64,000 bases of DNA from Anseranas semipalmata (GCA_013399115.1 VXAA01001508.1:861849-925848); one strand, 5' to 3'; counted from the first letter of the stretch, positions 35,481 through 48,565 are shown. Numbers and translations are program-made. Notes: generated from the letters alone by a model not told the origin.

Positions 35481-37605
35481 TATCGTGGGAAGAGGAAGAA
35501 GGTTGGCACTGAACTAGTGTGGGCTGGGAGAGATCAGGGGTACCTTTGGATGAGCCACATGGAGAAAATATAATGTGTTTGGGGTACACATCTGTGTGTG
35601 AATTTCAGGGCTGTGGTGACAACACATTGTTTGTAGCATGGTGCAGCCCCCAAGAGCTCAGGATGTGGGACATATGAGACCCTCGGGGGCAGTGAATATT
35701 CCCTCCATGGCTGTTCAAAGTGAGATGAAGCCACCAGGATGAGGAGACAGCAGAGTCTGGTGTGGAGGTGCAGAGGAGGAAGATCTGCAGTGAAGGGGCT
35801 CCATCCCCTCGCTAATATCCCTGAAGCTTCTGACTATGACCCAGCTCTGCACAATGATGTATGGCTTTCCCAGCTTGCATTAGCCTTGCATTAGTAATGA
35901 CTGATGAATCTCTGCATCACTTGTCTTTGCATGCTCTGGATGAGGCCTCCGCAAATTACCTCAATCATCAGCTTCTCCTCCACACAGCTCTGGCCTCGCA
36001 GTATCTCTGCAGTCACCTCTTCCTCTGTTCTATTCAACATTCAGCCCCCAGTCTTACCTTGCTGGCTCCCTCCTCTTGTGTCCTCTACCTACTTAACCCT
36101 AGCACATTAGTGATCTGGTCACCTATTTCATCCTTAGCTAAGGCCAGTGGAGCTGTGTCCTTGAGAGAAGAAAGAGCATGCAAGGTATTTTACTCTATTT
36201 TCCCTCCTTTCCCACACTATCTCCTAGCCAGATTTCCCTCTGGCTTCAGCTAATCAGAAGATCCAGCTCAGAGAGTGGGGAGAGCTATCGCAAGGCAAAG
36301 TTCAAGCCTTTTTTTCCTCAGCAGCTTCTTTGTGACTGTTCCCATTCAGCCTTTAAGAGCAGGTACTTAGTTATTAATTTCCCATCTCCATCAGGTGGAT
36401 GGTGTGTGCAGGTCACTGGTCTTGTGGCTCACAGAAGTTTTCCACTTGGGAATGTTTTTTTTTTTTTTTTTCTTAAATGTGTTGCCCCTAGCACAGACTG
36501 GATGTCTTGGTGGGTTAGACAAAGACGAGGGGGAGGTTGTAAGAAGAAGACGTGACTCCTGTGTGTAACTCAGCAATTAGAATTGGACTGCTCTTTTCTT
36601 GTCCTTCCCCATTCTGCCCTCGTCCCTTGTGGTGGTCACTGGTAGCAATTTGTGTCTTGTCGTCCTGGGCTCTGAGATTCTGCAAATCCATTCATTACGG
36701 CCCCCAGGAACAAATCCCATCAAATCACCAGTTTATAAACTGCATTTTAGATATGTTACATGAGCACTGATTGCAAATCTGAAGACATTTCCATTTTGCC
36801 TGAGGCCAAGATTTTTAATTTAAAAAAAAAAAAAGTCAGGGTCTGTGCAAAGGCTCTTCAGATATTCCAACCAGCACAGTTTATTTAAAAATTCAATAAG
36901 GCAATTTTCATGGCAGCAAGGAAAAAGAAGTGCTTGTGTCTGTACACCCAGTAAGGAGGAAGAAGCACCCAGGATCACGTCTCCCAGATGCACGCATGCC
37001 AGACTTTGCCGCTGCCTCATTTCAGCTCTTACCAGCCTATGGCCCAAAAGCTGAGGTACCCTTTCTCTTTGACAGTTTAAGTTTCTCCAGCAGTGGAACG
37101 AAGATATGGGAGTTGGGAGCAGACATGGCCTTTTCAGAATAATCTGTTGCCCCAAGAGTCACATTATCTAACACAGAACAAGTGTAATTACACAAACCTA
37201 CTTCTGGACCTCATGAGTCTGATGACAACAGTTAAAGGAAGGGTGTGGTTAACTTTGCATGGCATAACTATAAAAAGCATAGAAAAGGTATATAGGGTGT
37301 ATAGCCAAAGTGGTTATTCTTTGTGTTCTATGAACCATAAGGGGCTCCGTAGTGAGCAGACAGAAAATTGAGTTGTTCTATTTAGACCAGTGGTCACTGA
37401 ACATCCCTGCCTGCTCTAACCATGGAGCAAAATATTTTCTCCTACCATACAGACATTGCTATCTTGCTACCTATTCCTCACTGAAGCATAAACAGCCTAG
37501 ACATTCCCTACCCTTTGCATAGCATTAGGAGACACCTAAGCTAGTCTTTGGAAGCTGGGTTGGTTCCTGTCCCATGGAAGGAAGGATAAGCCAGAAATTA
37601 GCACA
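35480..37605. other. Intergenic DNA, no gene seen
   Basis: Noncoding. A T run at about 36456-36472 and an A run at about 36821-36833 are the main simple repeats. Pyrimidine-rich DNA at 35990-36260 supports chance frames. No exon was recognised. Confidence 0.5.
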
Positions 37606-37609
37606 GCTT

Positions 37610-37790
37610 ACATAGAATAGCAGTTGAAAAGACCTCTGTCATCCCTCCCCCCCCCGCAAGACCTCAGCCCATGTATCCACCCCACCAGAGGAGCAGAGGC
37701 ACCTATGTGACTTCCCACATGATGAGCATTCAGGTCTCAGCCCATCAGTAGAGGTGCTAAAGGACTTTCTAATCCTGCTGCTAATGAGAT
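37610..37790 (-). mobile_element. Possible degraded CR1 LINE 3' end
   Basis: 'catagaatagcagttgaaaagacctctgtcatc' at about 37612-37645 resembles the reverse complement of an avian CR1 3' end, and a C-rich segment follows. The match is clear for only about 35 bp; extension to 37790 is weak. No coding remnant. Confidence 0.45.
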
Positions 37791-38780
37791 CATTAAGATA
37801 AACACAGCGATTATGTGAACCTTTCCAGTCAGAAGGATGAGGTGGGGTTTTAATTAAGGTAATGATACTCAGCTGGAAAGGCTATTTACAAAGGCATTTA
37901 AAGTCTCTAGGAAGGTGCTATGCTGGCAAACTGGGTTTAAAGACAGTGCTATAGATAGAGCCTGGAGCAAGTGAAACCTGATGTCTGTGTGGGCCACTAG
38001 ACTCAAGCTACTGGCAGTGCTGGTGTTTGCTTGAGAAATCTGATGCTGTGTCAGAGAGGTAGATAATGTCTTGTGGATGGAGTTGCTAAGGATGAGCTTG
38101 TGCTGAAGCATGTCCAGTGCTGGAGAGAACACTGCTCTTCTAGCTCAGGGGAGTTCTCAGCATTGACAACTCTTCTCTCCAAAAGAGGACAAAGACTTTG
38201 AAGTGTTCCCAGGTCAGTAACTTGCAGGGAGCGGACAATATCTGTCTTAGGTCAGCTGGCATTTGGGGTTTGTAACTGAGATTTTTTTTTTTCCTTAAAA
38301 CTTTTTTCTTTCTAGTGCAGTAATCTACAGTTTCCATATGAAAAGTGATTCCAGCTTGAAATTAGGAGCTTGGCATTCTGATGGTGTCACGCTTCTGACA
38401 ATTCAGAACTTCTGTGAATTGCAGAAGATGGATCAGAATTGACCCTGGCCTGCAAGAACCTGAGATTTAGACAAATCAATATTTCCCTGTACAAGTTTTC
38501 ATGGAAAATTTCTAATCAGCTCTTGCTGTGTCCACTTTTCTCCTTCTCCCCCCACCCCCTTCTGACTAAAAGCTATTTACAAACCAATCGCCTCTTGTTA
38601 GAGACCTGTCCTTCGCTTTCTTTGTAACAGCTTTGCTGAGTGTTGGGGGTCCGCAATAAGGACATCTCATTGTTTCCTTATCTGCAAGAAAGAACAGATC
38701 AACGTGACTTACACTTCACCCTTTCCCATTCAGTGCTGCTTCTCATTTTGTTCTGCTTTTAATATCATCTTTATTGCAAG
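37790..38780. other. Intergenic DNA, no gene seen
   Basis: Noncoding with a short T run at 38281-38292. Nothing else recognised. Confidence 0.5.
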
Positions 38781-38784
38781 GCTG

Positions 38785-39300
38785 TTCTAATGCTGCCTGT
38801 TTATTTATGGCTATTACTGAGATGATGCTTTAATTGTCAGATCAGCGCCTCCAGTCCATCAGCAAAGGAGCAGGCAGCTCTTTATAAACATCGTTTTTAT
38901 TTAGCTATGCCACATGCACATACAACGCGCACACAATTAGGAACAACAATGGTGTTATTCCCAAAGAACCCTTGTGCAGGTCTTTGTAATTTTACCCCCT
39001 TCTTGAAAAGGACAGCTTTTGCGTCTGTTTACTGTTCTTTCTGTACTGAGCATTTTGCCTTGCAGATCTGGAAGAAGGAAATTTAATTAGAGTAGTATTC
39101 AGGACGTTTTTTTATATATATTTTCTACCAATTAGCATTTCATTAAGTCAGTTAAATTGCATTTGCTAGAGACAGACACAACCCATTGCAGAGTATTATT
39201 TTAAGATCTCATTTCTTTTTCTCATCTTGCAAGTTTAAAATGAAATCAGGTAGTGATTGATTAATTATTAATTCATTACCAGTGATTGGGTTGGGTTGGA
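38785..39300. promoter_or_regulatory. Candidate conserved noncoding element cluster
   Basis: About 500 bp of mostly repeat-free AT-rich DNA with GCTTTAATTGTC, CACAATTAGG, TTTAATTAGAG, CAATTAGCATTTC and TTGATTAATTATTAATTC words. Homeodomain cores are dense, and several CpGs are retained at 38920-38935. Among the strongest enhancer-like textures in the window; conservation is untested. Confidence 0.4.
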
Positions 39301-40001
39301 GCTGGTCAGGAGCATGAGAGAAAGTGCTAAGACATGATCTTGTTTTATTTCTTTGGACAACTCTGCAGGAGCTGCCTGAGATGGGCAGACTTGTCCTAAA
39401 GCCAAGAGCAGATGCTGGGCTGCCTTGGATGCCTGGTACTGCCTGCTTCTGAGTACTTCACCCATGCAGGATGGAGTTGGGGGACAGAGTAGTAATTGTA
39501 TTGGCATTATTTCTAATGTCTTTTGGGCAAGAACAATCCCACCTCTTGGTTAAGCCCCCCCTTTCTCACAATCCAGCCCGTCAGTGGGATGATCACACTG
39601 TTGCTCTTTCTGGAGGGCTGAGGAAGCAGGACACGTGCCCATGTGTGGTGTGCTTCCCTGGCTGACACTGTGCGACCACACTGCATCTCCGCCTTGCTCT
39701 AGAAGAGGACTAAGTTCTGCCTTCCCTCTCATTTCTGCTTGCTCCCAAGGCTCCTCTCATCCCTCCCTCAGTTTGCAGTGTGGCTTTGTCTCTCTTCATT
39801 GCTCTCAAGGTCATCATTGATCAGATTGCGAGTGCTTTACAGCTGCAGCCTTGGACTGGCAGAAAGAGAAATTGATTGCAGTCAATTCAGCAGCAGATTG
39901 AACTGTATTGACTTGTCCCCTATTCATGCAGACGAGGAGCTTTGCTACCTTTTAATTACCACAGCTATCCCTTCTTGGCATCAGTGGGATGGTTGCATGG
40001 G

Positions 40002-40029
40002 AGTGTGTGTGTGTGTGGTGGGGGNNGGG
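40002..40029. repeat. (TG)n tract and G run with 2 unresolved bases
   Basis: TG units pass into a G run with N at 40025-40026. The length of the tract is probably uncertain in the assembly. Confidence 0.9.
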
Positions 40030-41043
40030 GAGGAGGAGGAGTTATACAGTTTTGAAGGAAGGCTTTAGGGCGTGCAGGGATTTTTCCTGACCCATCAGGA
40101 CCACATGAGATAGGAGGACAGGTTCTGGCTGCTGGGGGAATCCCAGCAATCCAGTCATCTTTCCTCTGTGTATAGTACCTCTTCCTGGAGGAGTCTCTGC
40201 CTCTGGGAGTGACTTTTATTTTCCTTTGTGGAAGCCAGCCATTTTCAAGAAAGTGGCACTCTGCTGAAGGAACAGCAGCTGCAGGTGGTATAAGGGCGTT
40301 ATTCCTTTGAGCCAGGCACATTTGGCAGGAAAGGCAGAGGATCATTTGGCACAAGTAGCATTGAGAAACATTGCTCCCACTGTCCCTGTCTCAGTACAGA
40401 GGAGGGATGTGCTGCTGCAAGCCTTTTCTAACAGCTGGATGAGCCAGTCTCCTAATTAGCAGTCCTTGGGCCAAATCATGAATTCTCTGCCTGGGGAAGA
40501 TCTGATTTTGTGGCTTTCGCTTGCATCTAGGGATCAGGAGGGACTGGGATGAGTTCAGCTGACCCCTGCAGAAAACAAGATGTACGTGAGTGATTTCCAT
40601 GGAGCCGCTCAGGCTTTTCACCCTGGGTTCTGCTTCTGGCTCTGTCCGTGGGCTTGCAGGCTCTGCCGGCACTAGCACAGTAATTCGTCGCTATCATAGA
40701 AAGTGTAGTTGGCGTTTTTGAAAGGTGCAGGATTGGCAGCTTTAGAAGACTGAAATCCTCTGTTCATCTGCTGAAGTGATGCCAATAGTACCAGCACTAA
40801 GAATGAGAGAAGAGCAGTGATTCTAGCAGGGTTGGCGAATAACCTTTTTTTTGTTTTAAGTTAAATAGAAAACTAAAAAAACAAACCAGAACAACAAAAT
40901 GACTTTTGAGGCCAGAGAGTAGCTTTTTTGGCTATTACAACTAGTCTGAGTCAGACAATGTTGTTAAAGGAAATATCAGTCATTTCAAACCACAGCTAAG
41001 ATCAACAGTTTAAAGACAAGTGGAAAAAAGTTCACTTCCCCCC

Positions 41044-41062
41044 NNNNNNNNNNNNNNNNNNN
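41044..41062. other. Assembly gap (19 N) inside a C run
   Basis: C runs stand on both sides of the N block. This suggests a homopolymer-related sequencing or assembly break rather than a biological feature. Confidence 0.95.
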
Positions 41063-41567
41063 CCCCCATTGCCTTCTTTTCCCCTCTTCCCTTTTCCTAC
41101 AAAGCAGATCAGAATTTCTGTAAAGTGTTTTGGTGTGACAAACATTGTTTTATCTTCCTGCCTCAAGCTTATGCCAAAAGCTCTTGCTTCTTCTCTGGTC
41201 TCCAGGACTACCTGAGCCTAGACCTCAGGATGCTAACCCCAGGCTGGGTTTGTACACTGCATGTCCAGTCAATGGGAGGAGAGCAAGGCCAATAATCCAC
41301 TTAAACTATGAAAACACCATCAGCTGCTTACAAGCATAAGCCACAGATTTCCCTGGAACCCAGATGGGTGATCTGTAGGACACTTTCCTAGGCCTCTCCA
41401 CTTAGTGTGGGATATTATTCTTAACTGACTAGATAGGCAATGGTGTAGGGACCCTGAATTAGCAGGCCCAGGGAATGCACCTTTTCAATTATCTGCCAAA
41501 TGTAATGACAATCTACTTCTCAGTACCTTCATCTGCTGCAAAAGTAGATAGGATGTTGAATGCATAT

Positions 41568-41765
41568 ATAGAATAGTTCAGCTGGAAGGGACCTTCACAG
41601 ATCATCTAGTCCAACTGCCTGACCACTTCAGGGCTAGACAAAAGTTAAAGTGTATTATTAAGGGCATTATCCAAATGCCTCTTGAACACTGATGTATGTG
41701 GGGCATCAGGTGTTGCTTTCCAAGTGATCTTTGTATGGAAGTTATCCATTGTCTTAACAAAATGA
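41568..41765 (-). mobile_element. CR1 LINE 3' fragment (avian type), minus orientation
   Basis: Starts with 'tatagaatagttcagctgg', the reverse complement of a CR1 3' end. It then runs through 'gaagggaccttcacagatc', 'atctagtccaactgc', 'ccacttcagggctagac' and 'ggcattatccaaatgcctc', the order found in antisense avian CR1 tails. The element is 5'-truncated, as is usual for CR1, with no intact reverse transcriptase. A fainter, unconfirmed continuation may reach about 42090. This is the best evidence for a bird genome. Confidence 0.85.
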
Positions 41766-43080
41766 CAGATCCTCTGGATTAAATAAAATGGGCTCAGCCC
41801 TGTACTCTTGATTCTGTGGTGGAGAGGTTTGGTTGTGATCCTTAGCAGACCAAGGATATCCATCAACTATTGTAATCCACCTGGAAGTTGAGTCTGGCCT
41901 TGTACAAACCCTTCCTCTTGCCTTTGAGAGAGACCCTTCCTCTCCTGTGTGCAGCATCCCAAAGGGGAGAAGTGAATTCCAGTAGTTTACAACTCCCAGG
42001 GAGGGAATGCGCGGTGATAATCTCCCCCAGTTTCTAGCTGTTAAAATAAATTCTTCCCATGTTAGTAAGGCTCCCTGAGGCCTCAGGAGAACAGGTGCTC
42101 ACTTGACCCAAATGTCACCTCCACCTAATATATCGCATCAGCCTCAGGGGGGAAAAATGCAGCCAAAGCTTCCTTCCCTGCACCCACCCAGGGGAGGGCT
42201 GGCTCAGCAGGAGCGCAGATGGAGACCTGCACGCACGCTGGAAAATGCACAGAACACACATCTCTCGGGACAGGATTTGCTTATCATGCCACTTAGCCAG
42301 CCTGCCTTCTGTCCTGCCTCCAGTGATGAATGGGTCATTGGAAGGACAGAAGGAACTGTGTAAGGCATCAAGTTGTTTGTGATCTTGGAGGTGGGGCATA
42401 ATACTAAATGTCCTTCTACCAGGTGGTCATCTGCTGACGACTTGAAGAAGGTCTTTGGATTCTCATGGATTTACCTTACAGAGCTAGTACTGCTGGTCTT
42501 CATCATGGAGACAAACAGCTTCCTTTGATTTTGGTGAATGCGCATTTTGTTGTGCTACTCAGAGAAGTGGAAAGAAGTCCAGGAAAAAAATTCTTCAGGG
42601 ATTATGTTCCTCCCTGCTGTAGAAAATCCCAGGTCATCCAGTGCCAACAGCTCCTCCTCTATCTTCTCCCATAGCAAAATTAAGGTGAAAAGTGCCACTC
42701 AAAAGTGATTGAATGATGATAAATCCAGAGAAAGACAAGTCAGCTAAGGGAATCCAGGCCTGCACGCACAATATTTGCCTCCATAGAATCACAATAAATG
42801 CAATGGGGCATGTCCTCTGTACATGAGGTTCTGTCTGCCCACAATAAGGTTCTAGAGGTGGATTTGAAGAACAGTAAAGCCTATCTCTTGTGAAGTTATT
42901 GGGAACAGATGTTATAAAAAGTTGGAGGAGATAGGCCTGATATTAATCAAGAGAGATGTCTTGTCTAACTAAAGTTGATTTCCACATTAGCTCATCAGAA
43001 AAGCTATCCCAAAGCCACACCAGCAAGATTATGCAATGATGGACTTAAAACATAGTTTGCATTTTGATTTTTTCAGCAAA
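41765..43080. other. Intergenic DNA, no gene seen
   Basis: Bases 41765-42090 may be an older, more diverged part of the CR1 copy, or unrelated DNA. The rest is noncoding, with open frames at 42103-42399 on both strands lacking any recognisable domain. Confidence 0.45.
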
Positions 43081-43084
43081 AAAA

Positions 43085-43260
43085 ATTCAAGGAGCATATA
43101 TATTTAGGGTCTCATTTTTGTCCATACCTAATTATGTGTGCTAATTATTTAGCAGATTATTAATTATTTTGCTAATTACTTAGACTAGAATCTGCACATG
43201 ACTGGTCATTCCAAATGATGTACAACATGGGTTAATTTCACACTTCATGCTATGTTTATG
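43085..43260. promoter_or_regulatory. Homeodomain-site cluster with four TAATTA cores
   Basis: Four exact TAATTA sequences lie at 43129-43134, 43142-43147, 43161-43166 and 43173-43178. CTAATTATTTAG (43141-43152) and CTAATTACTTAG (43172-43183) form a near-perfect direct repeat. TAATTA is the palindromic homeodomain core of LHX/PRRX/DLX/MSX-type factors. It could be a homotypic enhancer, or AT-rich chance enriched by composition. Confidence 0.45.
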
Positions 43261-43875
43261 CTAAAGTCAAAAGGGCTTTTGTTTGCTTCGTGATTAGAGA
43301 GCAATGTAGAGGTGACTGTGAAAGTGTTGTGCAACAAGGTTCCTGGGAACCCCAGCTGGGATTTCTAAGTCAGCCGGCTCTTTGAGTTCACTTCCAGTCT
43401 ACGTGAAACTGAACAGTTGTGTTTTGCTGCTGCAATGTTGTGTGAGGACTTGCAGGAATTGTGTATGAGCCTCTGGTTAGAACGGTTTGGGAGCCATCCT
43501 CTAATATGGAAATAGGTTCAATAGGACTTTGTGATTTAACTGACCAATAGCTGCATAGTAGCTATCAGCTTGTGAATGTTTCTGAGCATTTGTTAGAAGA
43601 GGAGGAGGAGCTTGTGTTCTGAGTACTAAAGTTTGTGCACAGCAAAGATGATACAGAAAATTAAAATCTGTTCATGGAATGCTCTGGCAGAAGGAAAGAA
43701 TTTATATGGCTTGTAAATTCTTTGAGCTTTAGGAATAACAAACTGCTTGCAGAAAAAAAAAAAGAAGATGCACACATGAAGATGCAAGTAAAAAGGAATC
43801 ACTACATTTACTTAGTGTGAAATGATGAGCAAATGGAAACATAAGAAATACATTGATGCTCTTGAAAGATTTCAG
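43260..43875. other. Intergenic DNA, no gene seen
   Basis: Noncoding; an A run at about 43754-43764. No repeat family recognised. Confidence 0.5.
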
Positions 43876-43877
43876 TT

Positions 43878-43960
43878 TTCCTGTGTGCCTGCTGGTAATT
43901 TACTTCTCTTCCTCACTTCTCATGTCTGTAAATCTTGGATAACACTGATACTCCTTCAAG
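43878..43960 (+). repeat. MIR-like SINE fragment
   Basis: 'ctgtgtgcctgctggtaat', 'ttacttctcttcctcactt', 'catgtctgtaaatcttgg' and 'ataacactgatact' fall in the same order and spacing as the conserved 3' half of MIR elements (GTGTGACC...TCACTT...CTCAGTTTCCCATCTGTAAAATGG...ATAA). It is old and diverged. Confidence 0.5.
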
Positions 43961-44285
43961 GATGGATGTAGGTCCAGGGGGATGGGATGGGAAAAAAGGA
44001 AGGACAAAGCAGGGAAACAGCTTCAGCTGTGTCACGTCCTCATAGTGCATGCTGAGGAACTGGAAAGAAAAATTCAGCTCCACAATATGGGTTGAAAAGG
44101 CATGAAGAAACTTTTTTCCTTTATTCTTATTTCACTCCCATTACTAAAGGACAGGAAAAATGCAGTCCTCTGTAGCGGAGCTAAAAGTCTGTGTGTTTTT
44201 TCCCTTGTAGCAGACTTACGAACTTTTCTTGAGGGCTGCTTGTAGAGCAAAGCCTTCTCACAGTAGCCATCTGGGAGTCACTAGA
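43960..44285. other. Intergenic DNA, no gene seen
   Basis: Noncoding, no recognisable repeat or exon. Confidence 0.5.
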
Positions 44286-44289
44286 GACA

Positions 44290-44550
44290 GGCTGAGTATT
44301 GGTACTATTTATTTCCCTGTTTGCTGTAACCAATTAAACAAAAGCTCGGTCCATAAACAGCAATAGCCTGGGGATTTTGTGAGGGAGAGGCATTGCAAAG
44401 AGGCATTTTATCTTTGACACATGCTCCTGGGACTGAAGGTCAATGCATACACACCATACCAGGCTGATTAGTGTTGACAATCATTCACTTAGTTTTATGA
44501 AATTATCAATTGATCTGTGATTGCAGGATCTAATCAATGCTTAGAAAATA
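44290..44550. promoter_or_regulatory. Candidate conserved noncoding element
   Basis: Repeat-free block with AACCAATTAAAC (CCAAT plus homeodomain core), TCCATAAACAGC and AAATTATCAATTGATC words. The texture is enhancer-like; inferred only. Confidence 0.3.
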
Positions 44551-47500
44551 TAGTGGGTGGAAAAGCCAGTCAGGCTGGATTGTCCTTCTACACCTGGCTC
44601 TGCGGGAGGGGTCTCCAGGAATGGCACAACTTCCCGGGACAGGGATTAATGTCACTTCCCCCTTTACAGCTTGGTGGGAGGACAGCCTTTGCTGTCAGCC
44701 TTGTTTCTTAGCTGTCAGGTCATCCTGTCCTTTTGTTATGTTTTAATTCTGAGGCAAAGAGCACAGATTTGCTCACCCACTACTAAAATGTTAGAGTTGT
44801 GGAAATTATTAATGTTATGAAGATACTTACTTGGATTTGGCACTGAGTGAAAGGTTTGCATACCATAAACGCTGTCTTTGGCAACATTTTAAAGATATTA
44901 AAGAAATCTGGATGTTGGCAATTCCATATTACCAAGAAAACAATGTAACATTTATCTCATGACAGTAATTCCTAAGGGAACTTCAACAAACTTTGCAGGA
45001 AAGGAAGTCACCACCTCTGAAGTGAGGCAACCCCTGGGACAGAGCTCAGCAGTATTTGCTGAAGCCTGAGAATAGTGTCAGAAAGGAAGAGGGGACATCC
45101 ACAGGGGAAAATCTACGAATTTGTGTTACTTGCAATAGGATGCAAGATACAAGGTTTATCAAAAGGCATCCTGACAAAATATGGGGGGGAAAAAAAAGAC
45201 TTCATCAGTAACATGCACTGGTATAATTTTAATTGGATTATTGCAAACCTCATAATATCAATTCTTTTCTGAAAGATACAGATCCTGGTGTGATATTATT
45301 GTTTGGATAGTTCATCTTTTAGCAAATTGATTTAAAAATCAAGTTTCCAATCTTCATAATAGAAAATAAAGCTAGAAAAATATCTTTTGTGACCATTCTG
45401 AAGGGTCGGAAAATAGAAGTCAAATAAAATATCCTTTTCCAGTTCATGTTTTGTATTTTACAGAATGTTACAGATTGTAGAGAAAAATGTGATTTTTTTT
45501 TTTTTTAAATGCTTGAACTTATCAGTATTGAGTAACATGGAACTGCTATCAATGCATGGATTTTTTCCTGGAGCTCTCCAATCTGAGGGCTGAACAGATC
45601 TGCTACATCACCATTCTGTTTCTAGCAGCATATAGTATTTTCTAGTTATCTACACTGTTTTTTCTGTACTGTTTCTCCCATAAGTACACAACATTACCTT
45701 TTCAACTCCTTTGTTCTGTCACTGGAAGTGCCATGGTCAGAGAAATTATCCAGAAGTTGGGGTCCAGCTTTAACCAACCATTAATTGCAAGAGTAAAGGT
45801 AAAAATGTTGCTTCTGCACTTCTGTAAGCATTCCTGCACAGGTTAGCCTTCCAATACTGGTAAGGGTGACAAGATCAGCACCCCAGGTGGGGTGATATTG
45901 ATGGGTTCTGCCTGCTCTGGCAAACCTCCAAAAGGCAGAAATAACAGCCACTAGGAAGCCTTAGCAACATTCTTATTTCAGATAGTAACTGGTAAAATTA
46001 CTCCAATGAAAAATCAGGAAAAAATTACCATCAACTGCAATATGGGAGCAATTCAGAGCTCTTGCAAATATCTCTGTTATACTAAGGGATGTTTAGACAC
46101 ACAAATAGAGATGTATCTGGTCTGAGGAGATTCATGTCTGAGAAGACAGAAGAATTTTTGGAATCTAGAATATTCCAAAATGTAGAGTCTGTTCTCCAAG
46201 GTAACTATTGGCTGAAGAGTACATGGCTCTAAGTCAAAAATAACAAAAGGATTTGGAGAGGTGGAGTGTGTCCTATTTTGCTGACTAAATAAGATTCATA
46301 TTTGTTTTTTTTCTACTGGTGTAAGGAAGTGTGAATGGACTCTTTCTTGCCAAATGAAGGAAGCAATTCTCATCTACTCGAAGCAAATGGACAAAATCTT
46401 GATGTGCTGGAGCTCCAGTAACAGCACAAGTTATAATAACAACTTGGACCATAACAAAGTCTCTTCTCTGAAACAACTGAAAAAAAAAAAAGTGTTTCTG
46501 CAAAATGTAAGGTGACTGTTTAAAGTCACAGTGGGGACTGCTCAAGTGGTACAACTGTGATAAGTGAAATTGGTATCTGTGATCAAACATCTGCCAGTGC
46601 TGTTTTCCATCTTCACAGCCTAGCTGCTAAACCTCTCTGGTACCCTATGGCCAGTTGGCAGAAAATATGTGTATCAGTTGAGTCCCACTGCTTTATTTCC
46701 AGGACCACAGTTCTTCTCACAAGGTAGAAGAGAAATTGGAGGGGTTATCCAATGCCCTCTCCTGATCTGATCGAGGTGGTTCTGGCAAGCTCAATGTATT
46801 TCCACTCTTCTTTTAACATGCTTTAACATGTCAGTTTAATAAAATGGAAAATCATATTGCAAGAGAACAAAATGATTTTCATAAACACTGTTGTGGGCAA
46901 AGGGGTCCTTTGGATAATAGCACTTTTATGTCTGTTTTTGAATCTTCAGTCTGCCCTAAATGCATGTAATAACAGTAAGTCATTCACAACATGCACATTC
47001 TCACAGAATTAGTGTATTAAACAACTGTGTTAAACTGGTAAGAAGGCAAGGTATATCTTCTTTTGTTATCTCTGCAAACAGAACAGAAGTTGATTGGTAG
47101 AAGCTGACCTTACTGCTGTGGATAAAGAAGATCTAAGCCTGTGGAGGTCAGCTTGGACAGTCATCACTTACTGCTCAAAGGTACTGTGCTGTGGTCACAC
47201 AACTGCAGGCGGAGGGATGGGAATAAGTGGTGACATTCAGGGAGCTGCAGTGGCAGAAGGGGTTTTCTTTTATGGGGGAGGTATTTGCTTACAGCAAGTC
47301 AAGCTGGAGAACTGAGGGGATGAGATTTCCCCCCTTACTCCGTAGGAAATGTTAAGTCCTCAGTCAACAGCCTTCAGACACCCTGTATTGTTGTTAAGGT
47401 CAGGCTTTGCCTAAAACTGAATGAATTTTATCATCACAGAACTGGAGAGCACTGAGCGAGCTGGTGATGATGGGGTTGTCCTGTCTCAAATTACTTCTGT

Positions 47501-48300
47501 AATATGCTGTTGGCAAGGGAAGGTGCTATGGCTATAGATATAAATGTATTCCAGAAGCAAAATGTGGTCTTTCCTCAGCACCAGCCCCTGCCAGGGGTTT
47601 ACACAGAGATGGACAGAAATCACACAAAGTGTCACTATCTGCATTGCACGGTGTGCCGAGAGCACAGGGACTACGATTTCTGCCTCCCTCTCTATGCCTC
47701 ACTTCATTACCACTCCATAGGACAAAAGATGTGAGGGACAGGAAAACCCTAAGGCTGATGCCCTTTCCTACAGGCTCTTCTTCAGGGAGAGCTCTGTCTG
47801 GCACTCAGGCCTGGAGAGATCATGTAAGAACTAAGTAAAACCAAGTTGGAGTCCCTGAATCTGACCTCCTGGACATATCTGCACATCCCGTGTTGCCAGA
47901 CGGAAAGTTTCTCTCTTTGTTTTTACTGGAAGTACTATCCAGTGACTGCAAAGTTTTGCTAAAGCAAAAACCTTTCCCCTGCAAAGTTCAGTGTCAAAAA
48001 AAAAAAAAAATGTGACTGGAAAAATATGTTTCATCAGAAAATGTACATCCAGACCTGTTCTGTAGGTACTGGTCAATTTGTATGTTTGTAACAAGTGCTG
48101 AGAAGGAACATTTTGACTCCCGTGAACATGTCCTGTTTGGGGAAATCATGTGTTTGATGGACTGCTCTCAGAGCCTTCTGTTATTAGAGATGTTTCACCA
48201 TTTGGACTCTAAGGGGTGGAAAAGGTTATCTTTAGTAGCAGGAAGCAGATATATGATCATGTGGTGGAAATATGTCCCTCCATGCTGAGAACTCTTTAGT
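44550..48300. other. Intergenic DNA, no gene seen
   Basis: Noncoding. Simple runs of A or T at about 45491-45506, 46479-46491 and 47996-48010. Open frames at 46285-46590 and 47504-47838 show no known domain. No LINE or LTR sequence was recognised. Confidence 0.5.
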
Positions 48301-48304
48301 AATA

Positions 48305-48565
48305 TTTCCATGGAGAACGATTTTGAATTTTTCTTTTTGCTTTTTATTTAAATTGTAAAACCTTTGCCAGCAGACCCTCAAAAGAACGACTGGCAGAGCT
48401 GAGGTGGTGAAAATGAGAACAACCAGTTATCCCCAGGGCGTCTAGTCTTCCTTTATGTACAAAGCCACATTAGTTAATTTGCCACTTATTTCTGACGACA
48501 TGAACTCATGGATTTTAAGGCACTGTGGAATGAAAGCTTCCATTAGAAGAAGGTTGGTTAGGAAA
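48305..48565. promoter_or_regulatory. Candidate conserved noncoding element
   Basis: Repeat-free, with TTTATTTAAATTG, GTTAATTTGCC and retained CpGs in AACGATT, AACGACTGG, GGGCGTC and TGACGACATG. CpG retention in an AT-rich setting is the main clue. Confidence 0.3.

Larger units (their letters stand above)
39300..41565. other. Intergenic DNA with two assembly gaps, no gene seen
   Basis: Noncoding. It holds a (TG)n tract at about 40002-40018 followed by a G run containing a 2-base gap (40025-40026), and a 19-base gap flanked by C runs (41044-41062). Open frames at 39739-40068 and 39965-40354 cross the gap and the TG tract and are artefacts. Confidence 0.55.
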
